A stretch of 64,000 nt of DNA, from positions 36,414 through 100,413 of the forward strand of contig DVFJ01000037.1 of NCBI GenBank assembly GCA_018713325.1. Direction: 5' to 3'. How positions within the stretch are numbered: the first letter of the stretch is position 1; every line of letters begins with the position of its first letter. Made by a program: the position numbers and the translations under genes. The DNA comes from Candidatus Onthenecus intestinigallinarum (GTDB lineage: Bacteria; Bacillota; Clostridia; Christensenellales; Aristaeellaceae). Shown here piece after piece: positions 47,115 to 56,934 of the stretch. The notes beneath the pieces are model-generated. The model worked only from the letters and a program-made list of their open reading frames with translations. It did not search any database and was not told the DNA's origin.

Positions 47115-48256
47115 AGACCGTGCGAAAATTGCTCGAATCCAAGGGCATTTCCAGCGTCGCGGCGTCGCTGATCGCCATCGTCGTGGGCCTGCTCTTCGGC
47201 GTGGCCATCCTGGCGATCACGGACGCATCCAACGCGATCCCGGGCCTGGGCATCATCCTGGCGGGCGGTTTTACCGGCGGCATGAAGGGCCTGGGCCAGG
47301 TGCTCTACTTCGCCACGCCCATCATCATGACCGGCCTCTCCGTCGGCTTTGCCAACAAGACGGGCCTGTTCAACATCGGCGCGGCCGGACAGTTCATCGT
47401 CGGCGCGTTTGCGGCGGTGTATGTGGGCGTGCACTGGACGTTCCTGCCCGCCGCCCTGCACTGGCCGGTCGCGATCCTCGTGGCGGCGCTCGCCGGCGGC
47501 CTGTGGGGCCTGGTGCCGGGCCTGTTCAAGGCGCTGCTCAACGTCAACGAGGTCATCTCCTCGATCATGATGAACTACATCGGCATGTACGGCGTCAACT
47601 ACCTGGTCAAGCAGACGGTGTACAACCAGCTCAAGAACGAGTCGGCCAACGTCGCCACGACGGCGGTCATCCCCAAGATGGGGCTGGACAACATCTTCTA
47701 CAACCTGCGCGGCGAGAGCTACCACGACGTGTCCAGCGTCAACGGCGGCATCCTGATCGCCATCGCGCTGGCGATCGTGCTGTACATCCTGCTCAACAAG
47801 ACGACGTTCGGCTATGAGCTCAAGGCCTGCGGCTATAACCGCTTTGCCAGCCAGTACGCGGGCATCAACGAGAAGCGCAGCATCGTGCTCTCGATGGTCA
47901 TCGCGGGCATGCTCGCGGGCGTGGGCGGCGCGCTGCTGTACCTGGCGCCCGCCAGCGGCAAGCACATCATGGTCGTGGACAAGCTGGCGGCGGAGGGATT
48001 CAACGGCATTCCGGTGGCGCTGCTGGGCATGAACAACCCGATCGGCATCATCTTCGCGGGCATCTTCATCTCCTACATCACCATCGGCGGCAACTACCTG
48101 CAGACGCTGCAGTACATGCCCGAGGTCATCGACATCATCATCGCGGCGATCATCTACTTCAGCGCGTTCTCGCTGCTGGTGCGCCAGTTCTTTGCCATGC
48201 GCGCCCAGCGCCGGCGCGCGTCGGCCGAGACGGAAGGGGAAAAGGGGGAAGCATAA
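47111..48256 (+). CDS. ABC transporter permease, nucleoside/BMP type (first)
   Basis: 381 aa from GTG at the ATPase stop (GTGA overlap). Around ten helices; the family segment NVNEVISSIMMNYIGMY near 145 and FGYELKACGYNRFASQYAGI near 235 identify a NupP/YufP-type BPD_transp_2 permease. It forms the membrane channel with the following permease. Confidence 0.94.
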
Positions 48257-49216
48257 TTGGATATTCTGTATTTTCTCGTGCAGCAGACGATGTTCTTCTC
48301 CATCCCGCTGCTGATCGTCGCGCTGGGCGGCCTGTTCTCCGAGCGAAGCGGCGTGGTCAACATCGCCCTGGACGGCATCATGATCATGGGCGCCTTCTGC
48401 GGCATCTTCCTCATCAACCAGCTGCAGGACCGCATGAGCGGCCAGGGGCTGCTCGCCCTGGCGATCCTCGTATCCATGCTCTCGGGCATGATCTTCTCGC
48501 TGCTGCACGCCTATGCGGCGATCAACCTGCGCAGCGATCAGGTCATCTCCGGCACGGCGCTGAACATGTTCGCGCCGGCGTTTGCCATCTATGCGGCGCG
48601 CACGCTGCAGCCCACGGGCGTGCAGCAGGTCGTGTTTGAAAACACGTTCCGCATCAAGTCCGTGCCGGTGCTGGGCGACATCCCCGTGCTGGGCAACCTG
48701 CTGTTCCAGAACTGCTACATTACGACCTACCTGGGCCTGCTGATCCTGGTCGTCGCCACGATCGTGCTGTACAAGACGAAGTTCGGCCTGCGCCTGCGCG
48801 CCTGCGGCGAGCATCCGCAGGCGGCGGATTCGGTCGGCATCAACGTGTACCGCATGCGCTACGCGGGCGTGCTGATCTCCGGCGCGCTGGGCGGCCTGGG
48901 CGGCCTGGTGTTCGTCATCCCGACCTCGACGAACTTCAATGCGACGGTCGCAGGCTACGGCTTCCTGGCCCTGGCCGTGCTGATCTTCGGCCAGTGGCGG
49001 CCGGTGCGCGTGCTGATGGCGGCGTTCTTCTTCGGCCTGATGAAGACGCTGGCCTCGGCCTATTCCGGCATCCCGCTGCTGGTGCAGCTCAACATCCCCA
49101 GCGACTTTTATAAGATGTTCCCCTACATCGCCACGCTCATCGTGCTGGCTTTCACGTCCAAGAATTCGCAGGCGCCCAAGGCCAGCGGCGTGCCCTACGA
49201 CAAGGGCGACAGGTGA
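48257..49216 (+). CDS. ABC transporter permease, nucleoside/BMP type (second)
   Basis: 319 aa from TTG directly after the previous stop, with AAGGGGGAA upstream. NupQ/YufQ type: GGLFSERSGVVNIALDGIMIMGAF near 24, QVISGTALNMFAPAF near 95, and FGLRLRACGEHPQAADSVGINVY near 176. A TTG start with a tight junction suggests coupled translation. Last gene of the importer operon. Confidence 0.94.
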   Translation: MDILYFLVQQTMFFSIPLLIVALGGLFSERSGVVNIALDGIMIMGAFCGIFLINQLQDRMSGQGLLALAILVSMLSGMIFSLLHAYAAINLRSDQVISGTALNMFAPAFAIYAARTLQPTGVQQVVFENTFRIKSVPVLGDIPVLGNLLFQNCYITTYLGLLILVVATIVLYKTKFGLRLRACGEHPQAADSVGINVYRMRYAGVLISGALGGLGGLVFVIPTSTNFNATVAGYGFLALAVLIFGQWRPVRVLMAAFFFGLMKTLASAYSGIPLLVQLNIPSDFYKMFPYIATLIVLAFTSKNSQAPKASGVPYDKGDR

Positions 49217-49340
49217 AACGGCATTTTCGGGAACTGTGCAGGATAAAATTCAAAACCTGCATATGCGGGTCAAAAAAACTGGAAACCATGTGCAAAAAAT
49301 AAAAAATCCTGCAAAAACAGAAAAAACTCGCAAAACTTAC

Positions 49341-49370
49341 TTGACGAAATAAAATGGACGGGCGTATAAT
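49341..49370 (+). promoter_or_regulatory. Promoter of pyrG
   Basis: TTGACG, 18 bases, perfect TATAAT. The -10 box lies inside the loop of the inverted repeat listed next. Confidence 0.85.
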
Positions 49371-49392
49371 AGGCCGTCCATTTTTTGTTTTT
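49352..49392 (+). terminator. Terminator of the importer operon overlapping the pyrG promoter
   Basis: AAATGGACGG (49352-49361) pairs with CCGTCCATTT (49374-49383) around a 12-base loop containing TATAAT, then T-rich sequence. RNA from upstream would form the terminator; RNA starting at the pyrG promoter would lack the left arm. Confidence 0.85.
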
Positions 49393-49416
49393 GGCCGAGG
49401 AAAGAGGAGTGAGCGG

Positions 49417-51018
49417 ATGAACACCAAGTTTCTCTTCGTCACGGGCGGCGTCGTGTCCTCGCTGGGCAAGGGCATCACGGCCGCGTCGCTGGGGCGGCTG
49501 CTGAAATGCCGCGGCCTGCGCGTTTCGATCCAGAAGTTCGACCCGTACATCAACGTCGATCCCGGCACGATGAACCCGTACCAGCACGGCGAGGTGTTCG
49601 TGACGGACGACGGCGCGGAGACGGACCTGGACCTGGGGCACTACGAGCGGTTCATCGACGAGTCGCTGACGCAGGCGGCCAATGTCACCAGCGGCCGCGT
49701 GTACTGGACGGTCATCTCCCGCGAGCGCAAGGGAGGATACCTGGGCGCGACGATCCAGGTCATCCCGCACATCACGGACGAGATCAAGCGGCGCGTGCTG
49801 GAGGTGGCGCACCACGAGCCGGCGCCGGACGTGGTGATCACGGAGATCGGCGGCACGGTGGGCGACATCGAGTCGCAGCCCTTTCTGGAGGCCATCCGAC
49901 AGCTGCGCACGGAAGTCGGGCGCGAAAACAGCCTGTACATCCATGTGACGCTCGTGCCCTATATCGCGGCGGCGGGCGAGCTGAAGACCAAGCCGACGCA
50001 GCACTCCGTCAAGGAGCTGGCGGGGCTGGGCATTCAGCCGGACATGATCGTCTGCCGCGCGGAGCACCCGATCCCGCGCGAGATGCGCGACAAGATCGCG
50101 ATGTTCTGCAACGTCGCGCCTGAAAACGTCTTTGACAACCAGAACGCCCGCTCCATCTATGAGGTGCCGCTGCTGCTGCACGCGCAGAACCTGGACGGGC
50201 AGGTCTGCCGGCTGCTGGGGATCGACGCGCCCGAGGCGGACCTGACCGAGTGGCGCGCGATGGTCGAGCGCCAGCTGACGCCGCAGCGCACGGCGCGCAT
50301 CGCGCTGGTGGGCAAGTACGTCGAGCTGCCGGACGCATACCTGAGCATCGTGGAGGCGCTCACGCACGGCGGCATCGCGCACCATGCGCGCGTGCAGATC
50401 GACTGGGTGCCCGCCGAAGAGCTGACGGATGAGAACGCAGCGCAGCGCCTGGGAGATGCGCAGGGCGTGCTGGTGCCCGGCGGCTTCGGCGCGCGCGGGC
50501 TGGAGGGCAAGATCGCCGCGGTGCGCTATGCGCGCGAGCACGGCGTGCCGTTCCTGGGCATCTGCCTGGGCATGCAGATGGCGGTTGTGGAATTTGCGCG
50601 CGACGTGGCGGGCCTGCGCGGCGCGCATACGACCGAGGTCGACCCCGCCACGCCCTATCCGGTCATCGACCTGATGCCCGATCAGCAGCATGTCGACGAA
50701 AAGGGCGGCACCATGCGCCTGGGCGCCTATCGCTGCCGCCTGGCGGAGGGATCCCGCGCGATGGCGGCCTATGGCGAGACGGAGGTGTCGGAGCGCCACC
50801 GCCACCGCTATGAGTTCAACGAGGACTTCCGTGAACGCCTCGAGGCGGCCGGCATGCGCGTGACGGGCGTCAACCCCGAGCGCGGCCTGGCCGAGATCGT
50901 CGAGATCCCCGCGCATCCGTTTTTTGTGGGCGTGCAGTTCCACCCCGAGCTCAGGAGCCGGCCCAACAGGCCGCACCCGCTCTTCCGCGACTTCGTGGGC
51001 GCGGCGCTCGCGCGCTGA
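49417..51018 (+). CDS. pyrG: CTP synthase
   Basis: 533 aa from [11 protein letters not shown], eight bases after AAGAGGAG; the track's start lies in the promoter. It aminates UTP to CTP using glutamine and ATP. Synthetase domain: [63 protein letters not shown]. Glutaminase domain (from ~290): catalytic Cys in FLGICLGMQ, His and Glu in VQFHPE. Full length. Confidence 0.98.
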   Translation: MNTKFLFVTGGVVSSLGKGITAASLGRLLKCRGLRVSIQKFDPYINVDPGTMNPYQHGEVFVTDDGAETDLDLGHYERFIDESLTQAANVTSGRVYWTVISRERKGGYLGATIQVIPHITDEIKRRVLEVAHHEPAPDVVITEIGGTVGDIESQPFLEAIRQLRTEVGRENSLYIHVTLVPYIAAAGELKTKPTQHSVKELAGLGIQPDMIVCRAEHPIPREMRDKIAMFCNVAPENVFDNQNARSIYEVPLLLHAQNLDGQVCRLLGIDAPEADLTEWRAMVERQLTPQRTARIALVGKYVELPDAYLSIVEALTHGGIAHHARVQIDWVPAEELTDENAAQRLGDAQGVLVPGGFGARGLEGKIAAVRYAREHGVPFLGICLGMQMAVVEFARDVAGLRGAHTTEVDPATPYPVIDLMPDQQHVDEKGGTMRLGAYRCRLAEGSRAMAAYGETEVSERHRHRYEFNEDFRERLEAAGMRVTGVNPERGLAEIVEIPAHPFFVGVQFHPELRSRPNRPHPLFRDFVGAALAR

Positions 51019-51026
51019 AAATGCGC

Positions 51027-51055
51027 TTGCATTTGAGGGCGATTTATGGTACCTT
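51027..51055 (+). promoter_or_regulatory. Probable promoter of the lectin-like gene
   Basis: TTGCAT, 17 bases, TACCTT with TGG before it (extended -10). Confidence 0.5.
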
Positions 51056-51082
51056 TTAGGGCAGCATCACGGAGGTGACAGC

Positions 51083-51868
51083 ATGCCCAAGATACAGGTC
51101 TTCAATGCCAACCACCAGTGCCTCGCGCGCGCGGAGCGGCCGGGCGAGGCCGAGCTCTTCTACGGCGCGGAATACCGGCCGGGCGACTACCTGGCCGTCA
51201 CGCTCGACGAGGGCTGCGTCTACGGCGCGGTCCGCCTGGACGCGGCGCTGGACGAGGCCCAGGTGTACCTGCCCGGCGGGCGCATGACGTACCGCATCGA
51301 GCACGGCGAGGGCCGGCTGGCCTTTGCGCCGCAGGCCTTTGCCGGCGCGCGGCACGTCATCGTGGCGCGCGCGCTGGACGACGCGGCGCGCAGGGTCTAC
51401 CGCAATGTGGCGCTCAACCCGGCCGACCAGCGCGGCGAGGCGGACGCCTACCCGCACGCGCATGCCAATGTCGAGACGCGCGGCGAGGCGGTGTTCGCGG
51501 CGCGCAACGTCATCGACGGCATGCGGCTCAACAGCAGCCACGGCGAGTGGCCGTTTCAGTCCTGGGGCATCGGCGCGCGTACGGACGCGCACCTGACGGT
51601 CGAGTTTGGCCGCCCGGTCCGGGTGGATGCCATGGCGCTGACGCTGCGCGCGGACTTTCCGCACGACGCATACTGGACGCAGGCGACAGTCGTGCTCTCC
51701 GACGGCACGGAGCAGACCTTCCCGCTGCAGCGCGCGGCGGGACGGCAGCGGGTCGAGCTGGGCGAGCATACCGTGACCTGGATGCGCCTGGAGCGCCTGC
51801 AAAAGTCGGACGACCCGTCTGCGTTTCCGGCGCTGACGGAGTGGGAGATCTACGGGTGCGATGCATAA
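51083..51868 (+). CDS. Unknown protein with a C-terminal galactose-binding-like domain
   Basis: 261 aa from MPKIQVFNANHQ, seven bases after GGAGGTG. There is no signal peptide. The N-terminal ~110 residues look like a beta-sandwich (YRPGDYLAVTLDEGCVYGAVRLD). The C-terminal ~140 residues resemble an F5/8-type C or related carbohydrate-binding jelly roll (NVIDGMRLNSSHGEWPFQSWGIGARTDAHLTVEFG, VVLSDGTEQTF, end LTEWEIYG). Such modules usually sit on extracellular glycosidases; a free, apparently cytoplasmic version is unusual. Function not assigned; a carbohydrate-binding or phosphate-binding role is only a guess. Confidence 0.75.
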   Translation: MPKIQVFNANHQCLARAERPGEAELFYGAEYRPGDYLAVTLDEGCVYGAVRLDAALDEAQVYLPGGRMTYRIEHGEGRLAFAPQAFAGARHVIVARALDDAARRVYRNVALNPADQRGEADAYPHAHANVETRGEAVFAARNVIDGMRLNSSHGEWPFQSWGIGARTDAHLTVEFGRPVRVDAMALTLRADFPHDAYWTQATVVLSDGTEQTFPLQRAAGRQRVELGEHTVTWMRLERLQKSDDPSAFPALTEWEIYGCDA

Positions 51869-51880
51869 AACCCAAAATCA

Positions 51881-51919
51881 ACCGGCGGCGCGGAGAATTG
51901 CTTCTCCGTGCCGCCGGTT
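51881..51919. terminator. Bidirectional terminator between converging genes
   Basis: ACCGGCGGC and GCCGCCGGT enclose a second GGAGAA/TTCTCC stem. TTTAT follows on plus and TTGATTTT on minus, so termination is plausible in both directions. Confidence 0.75.
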
Positions 51920-51940
51920 TATCATGTCTGTTCGTCAGGA

Positions 51941-53227
<1,287 letters not shown>

Positions 53228-53273
53228 AAAAATTCCTCCTGGATGTGTGATGTACGGGACAGATGCTATGTGC

Positions 53274-53302
53274 ATTATAGCATCTCCCCCTGACGAATGC
53301 AA
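53274..53302 (-). promoter_or_regulatory. Promoter of the Gfo/Idh/MocA gene
   Basis: On the minus strand: TTGCAT, 17 bases, perfect TATAAT preceded by TGC (extended -10). Confidence 0.8.
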
Positions 53303-53309
53303 CGAGCGC

Positions 53310-53338
53310 TTTTCATCCGTGCGCGGGCGTGGTATACT
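53310..53338 (+). promoter_or_regulatory. Promoter of the RocB-like gene
   Basis: TTTTCA, 17 bases, TATACT preceded by TGG. It lies just beyond the divergent promoter; the two -35 boxes are separated by seven bases. Confidence 0.6.
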
Positions 53339-53365
53339 GAAACATCGGGTCTTGGAGGCGATGAG

Positions 53366-54991
53366 ATGAACGCGGAACGAATGATGCAAAACCTGCTCGC
53401 GCTGTGCGCGGTACCGAGCGTCAGCCACACGCCGGGCGAGCGCGCCCTTCCGGCGGCGCTGCGCGAGATGCTCATGCAGATCCCCTACTTTTGCGCGCAT
53501 CCGGACGACGTGCGCGTGCTGCCGGTGTCGCAGCGGGCGGAGGACGGCGAGATGGTCTTCGCGCTGCTGCGCGCGGACGCGGGCGTGCGCCGCACGGTGA
53601 TGCTGCTCAGCCACTTTGACGTCGTGGGCGTGGACGAGTACGGCGCGCTGGCGCAGGCGGCCTTTGATCCGCAGGCGTATACGCGCCGCCTGCGCGCGGG
53701 TGAGATGCGCCTGCCGGATACGGCGTTGGAGGATCTGCAGAGCGGGAACTACCTCTTCGGGCGCGGCGTGTGCGACATGAAGTGGGGGATCGCCGCGGAC
53801 ATCGAGCTGCTGTACGACTTCTCGCAGGCGTCCGGCGCGCCTGCGTGCAACCTGCTGCTGGTGAGCGTGCCGGACGAGGAGCGCAACTCCTGCGGCATGA
53901 TCGGCGCGGTGGAATACCTGGAGCGATATGCGCAGGAGAACGGCCTGGACATTGCCGCCTGCGTCGTCAGCGAGCCGAACATCTCGCCCGAGCGGGATGA
54001 TACGGTGCGCGTGATGCATGTCGGCACGGCCGGCAAGCTGATGCCCGCCGTCTATTGCTTCGGCAAGGAGACGCACGTGGGCGAGCCCTTCTCGGGGCTG
54101 AACGCCGACCTGCTGTGCGCGGCGGTGACGCAGGAGGTCGAGCTCAATCCGGCGTTCGCCGACGCCGCGCAGGGCGTGTGCACGCCCGCGCCCTGCTGCC
54201 TCAAGCAGGGCGATCTGAAGGAGGCCTACTCCGTGCAGACGCCCTGTGCGGCCTATGCCTACTACAACGTCATCACCGCCCGCAGCACGCCGGCGCAGGT
54301 GATGGAGCGCATGCGCGCGGCGGCCGAGCGGGCGTTTGAGCGCACGCTGGCACAGGTGGAAGCCCGCCGCGAGGCGTACGCGCGCCTGTCCGGCAGGCCG
54401 GCGCCCGGCGCGCAGTTTTATCCGCGCGTGATGACGTACGCGCAGCTGTGCGACGCCTGCCGCGCAGCGCACGGGGAGGCGTTTGATCGCGAGATGGCGG
54501 CGTTTTTGCGCGCGCATGCGGATGCGGACGTGCGCGAGGCGAGCGTGGCGGCGGTCGCGCACGCCCACGGCATGCTGCCCAACCGCGAGCCGCTGATCGT
54601 GTTGTTCTGCTGCCCGCCGTATTACCCGCACGCGCCCGCCGCCGAAGCGGGCAGCCTCGTGCGCCGCGCGTGCGAGCGCCTGTGCGAGCGGGGCGCGCAG
54701 CTTGGCGAGAGGCTGCGGATCGATCCGTGCTTCATGGGGCTGTCAGACATGAGCTACCTTTCTTTGGGGCAGGATGTGGACGCCGGGGCCCTGGCCGCGT
54801 GCTTCCCTGCGTGGGGCGCGCTGTACGGCCTGCCGCTGGAACAGATGCGCCGCCTGAACATCCCGTTTGTGAACTTCGGCCCGCTGGGCAAGGACGCCCA
54901 CCGCTACACCGAGCGGGTGGACCTGACCTATTCGTTCGGCAAGGCGCCCGCGCTGCTGCGCGAGCTGGTCAGCCTGCTCGCACAGGGGTGA
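53366..54991 (+). CDS. M20-family peptidase, RocB-like
   Basis: 541 aa from MNAERMMQNLLALC, seven bases after GGAGG. Zinc-peptidase features: LLSHFDVVGVDEYG near 90 (His, Asp), FGRGVCDMKWGIAADIELL near 132 and SVPDEERNSCGM near 168. The length and order match RocB, a protein of arginine-degradation operons whose activity is not well defined, rather than short M20 dipeptidases. No other arginine genes are nearby, so the pathway assignment is tentative. Confidence 0.88.
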   Translation: MNAERMMQNLLALCAVPSVSHTPGERALPAALREMLMQIPYFCAHPDDVRVLPVSQRAEDGEMVFALLRADAGVRRTVMLLSHFDVVGVDEYGALAQAAFDPQAYTRRLRAGEMRLPDTALEDLQSGNYLFGRGVCDMKWGIAADIELLYDFSQASGAPACNLLLVSVPDEERNSCGMIGAVEYLERYAQENGLDIAACVVSEPNISPERDDTVRVMHVGTAGKLMPAVYCFGKETHVGEPFSGLNADLLCAAVTQEVELNPAFADAAQGVCTPAPCCLKQGDLKEAYSVQTPCAAYAYYNVITARSTPAQVMERMRAAAERAFERTLAQVEARREAYARLSGRPAPGAQFYPRVMTYAQLCDACRAAHGEAFDREMAAFLRAHADADVREASVAAVAHAHGMLPNREPLIVLFCCPPYYPHAPAAEAGSLVRRACERLCERGAQLGERLRIDPCFMGLSDMSYLSLGQDVDAGALAACFPAWGALYGLPLEQMRRLNIPFVNFGPLGKDAHRYTERVDLTYSFGKAPALLRELVSLLAQG

Positions 54992-55023
54992 AGCGGCGGC
55001 GCGCAAAGCCCCGGAATCGCCGG

Positions 55024-55052
55024 TTGACGCTCGCGGCGGGATGTTGTATAAT
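55024..55052 (+). promoter_or_regulatory. Promoter of the second degV-like gene
   Basis: TTGACG, 17 bases, perfect TATAAT: the closest match to consensus in the window. Confidence 0.88.
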
Positions 55053-55109
55053 AAATCATATAAAATGGTTTTGAAAACTACTTTGCAGACCGGTCGGGAG
55101 GACGAAGCG

Positions 55110-55955
55110 ATGAAGATACAGTTGATCGTCGACAGCTGCTGCGACCTGACGGAGGAGATGTACGCGCGGTTTGACGCCAGGCGTGCGAGCCTGCGCGTGA
55201 TCGTGGACGGCGCGCGCGAGTATGTGGACGACGGCACGGTGGACATTCCGGCGCTGATTCGGGACATGGCGTCCGCCCATCAGGGAACGCGCTCGTCTTG
55301 TCCCTCGCCGGAGGAATACGCCGCGCACATGGAGCAGGCGGAGGCGAGCATCGTGGTGACGCTGTCCAGCAAGCTGAGCGGCTCGTACAACGCGGCGATG
55401 CTGGCGCGCGACATGGTGCTCGAACGCAGCCCGGAAAAGCGCATCCACGTGGTCGATTCCAAGAGCGCGTCGGCGGGCGAGGTGCTGCAGGCGCTGGCGA
55501 TCGGCGAGATGATTGAGGCCGGACGTCCCTTTGAGGAGATCGTGCGGGAGGCCGACGCGCGTGCGGACCGGATGCACACGATGTTCGTGCTGGAGGACCT
55601 GGGCAATCTGATCCGCAACGGGCGCATCAGCAAGGTGGCCGGGCTGCTGGCCACGGCGCTTTCGCTGCGGCCGGTGATGCAGTCCAACGATGGGGAGATC
55701 GAGGCCTATCAGAAGGTGCGCGGCACGAAAAAGGCGCTGCACGTCATGGCGCAGGCCGTGGCAGACCGGCTGGCCGATCTGCCGCAGCAGTCGGTACGCC
55801 TGGTGATGGCCTACTGCAACTGCCCGGAGCGCGCGGAGCAGTTCAGGCAGGATCTGCTCTCGGTCTGCCGTCAGCTGCGCGAGATCGTCGTGGTGCCCAC
55901 GGGCGCGCTCTCGACGATGTACGCCAACGACGGCGGCGTGGTCATCGCGTTCTGA
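55110..55955 (+). CDS. DegV-family fatty-acid-binding protein (second copy)
   Basis: 281 aa from MKIQLIVDSCCDLTEEM (GGGAGGACG upstream). As with the gene at 23.8 kb it should bind a fatty acid for FakA-type phosphorylation. Motifs: VDSCCDL, SSCPSPEEYAAHM near 60, TLSSKLSGSYNAAMLA near 82, VDSKSASAGE near 115 and LIRNGRISKVAGLLATAL near 170. It is shorter and only distantly similar to the first copy, so probably different in lipid preference. Confidence 0.93.
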   Translation: MKIQLIVDSCCDLTEEMYARFDARRASLRVIVDGAREYVDDGTVDIPALIRDMASAHQGTRSSCPSPEEYAAHMEQAEASIVVTLSSKLSGSYNAAMLARDMVLERSPEKRIHVVDSKSASAGEVLQALAIGEMIEAGRPFEEIVREADARADRMHTMFVLEDLGNLIRNGRISKVAGLLATALSLRPVMQSNDGEIEAYQKVRGTKKALHVMAQAVADRLADLPQQSVRLVMAYCNCPERAEQFRQDLLSVCRQLREIVVVPTGALSTMYANDGGVVIAF

Positions 55956-55972
55956 CGCGGCATATCCTTACA

Positions 55973-56003
55973 GTGCGGCCCTCAACGGGCCGCACGTTTT
56001 GTT
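55973..56003 (+). terminator. Terminator after the second degV-like gene
   Basis: GTGCGGCCC-TCAAC-GGGCCGCAC followed by GTTTTGTT. Confidence 0.85.
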
Positions 56004-56019
56004 GTACGCGAAGTTTACA

Positions 56020-56048
56020 TTGAAAAACGATGCCGCGTATGTTAAACT
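56020..56048 (+). promoter_or_regulatory. Promoter of the second yitT-like gene
   Basis: TTGAAA, 17 bases, TAAACT. Confidence 0.6.
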
Positions 56049-56079
56049 ATGTAAAAACCTGTGCGCGGACGGTGTTCAC

Positions 56080-56934
56080 ATGAACGACAACGGCAAGTTG
56101 ACGTACCTCCTCAAGCTGACGTTCGGCACGCTGCTGGTGACGGTCGGCGTCTACTTCTTCAAGTTCCCCAACCACTTCTCCACGGGCGGCGTCAGCGGCA
56201 TCTCCGTCGTGCTGGGCGAGGTGTTGCCCCACATGACCCCCGGCGCGATCCAGCTGCTGCTCAACGCCGCGCTGCTGCTGATCGGCTTTCGTGCGATGGG
56301 CGGCCGCTTCGGCCTGGCCACCGCCTACGCCAGCCTGCTGATGTCGGGCGTCACGTTCGTGCTCGAGCGCGTCTATCCGATGCCCGCGCCGTTCACCAGC
56401 CAGCCGTTGCTCGAGCTCATCTTTGCGGTGATGCTGCCCGCGTTCGGCTCGGCGATCCTCTTCAACATGAACGCCTCGACCGGCGGCACGGACATCGTCG
56501 CCATGCTGCTCAAGAAGTACACGCGCATGGACATCGGGCGCGCGCTGCTGCTGACGGACGTGCTGGTGGTCGTCGCCTCCGCGGCGGTGTTCGGCATGGA
56601 GACGGGCCTGTTCTCCCTGCTGGGCCTGGGCATGAAGTCGCTGATGGTGGACAGCGTCATCGAAAACATCAACCTGTGCAAGTTCTTCACGATCATGACG
56701 GAGCATCCCGACCCGATCTGCCGCTTCATCGTCAACGAGCTCAACCGCGGCGCGACGACCTACGACGGCGAGGGCGCGTTCACGCACAAAAAGCGCAAGA
56801 TCATCGTGACGGTCGTCACGCGCGGTCAGGCCATCCGCCTGCGCCAGCACGTCAAGGCCATCGATCCGCACGCGTTCATGCTCATCACCAACACGAGCGA
56901 GATCATCGGCAAGGGCTTTCGCGCCGAGAACTGA
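56080..56934 (+). CDS. YitT-family membrane protein (second copy)
   Basis: 284 aa from MNDNGKLTYLLK; the ribosome site is weak (GGACGGTG). Five to six helices with FKFPNHFSTGGVSGISVVLG near 26 and MNASTGGTDIVAMLL near 127, then a DUF2179 domain ending in ITNTSEIIGKGF. Same length as the first copy but clearly diverged. Its last 32 bases overlap the 3' end of the convergent serine hydrolase gene. Confidence 0.92.
   Translation: MNDNGKLTYLLKLTFGTLLVTVGVYFFKFPNHFSTGGVSGISVVLGEVLPHMTPGAIQLLLNAALLLIGFRAMGGRFGLATAYASLLMSGVTFVLERVYPMPAPFTSQPLLELIFAVMLPAFGSAILFNMNASTGGTDIVAMLLKKYTRMDIGRALLLTDVLVVVASAAVFGMETGLFSLLGLGMKSLMVDSVIENINLCKFFTIMTEHPDPICRFIVNELNRGATTYDGEGAFTHKKRKIIVTVVTRGQAIRLRQHVKAIDPHAFMLITNTSEIIGKGFRAEN

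Noticed and set aside
49352-49392. pyrG attenuation by reiterative GGG start as in Bacillus
   Set aside because: The bases after the -10 box do not begin with GGGC, and the left arm of the hairpin is upstream of the expected start, so leader RNA cannot form the terminator.
53228-54631. N-terminal extension of the 896-aa minus ORF at 51.9-54.6 kb
   Set aside because: It is antisense to the RocB-like gene; the real start MQKPITVAIAG has a strong ribosome site and promoter at 53.2-53.3 kb.
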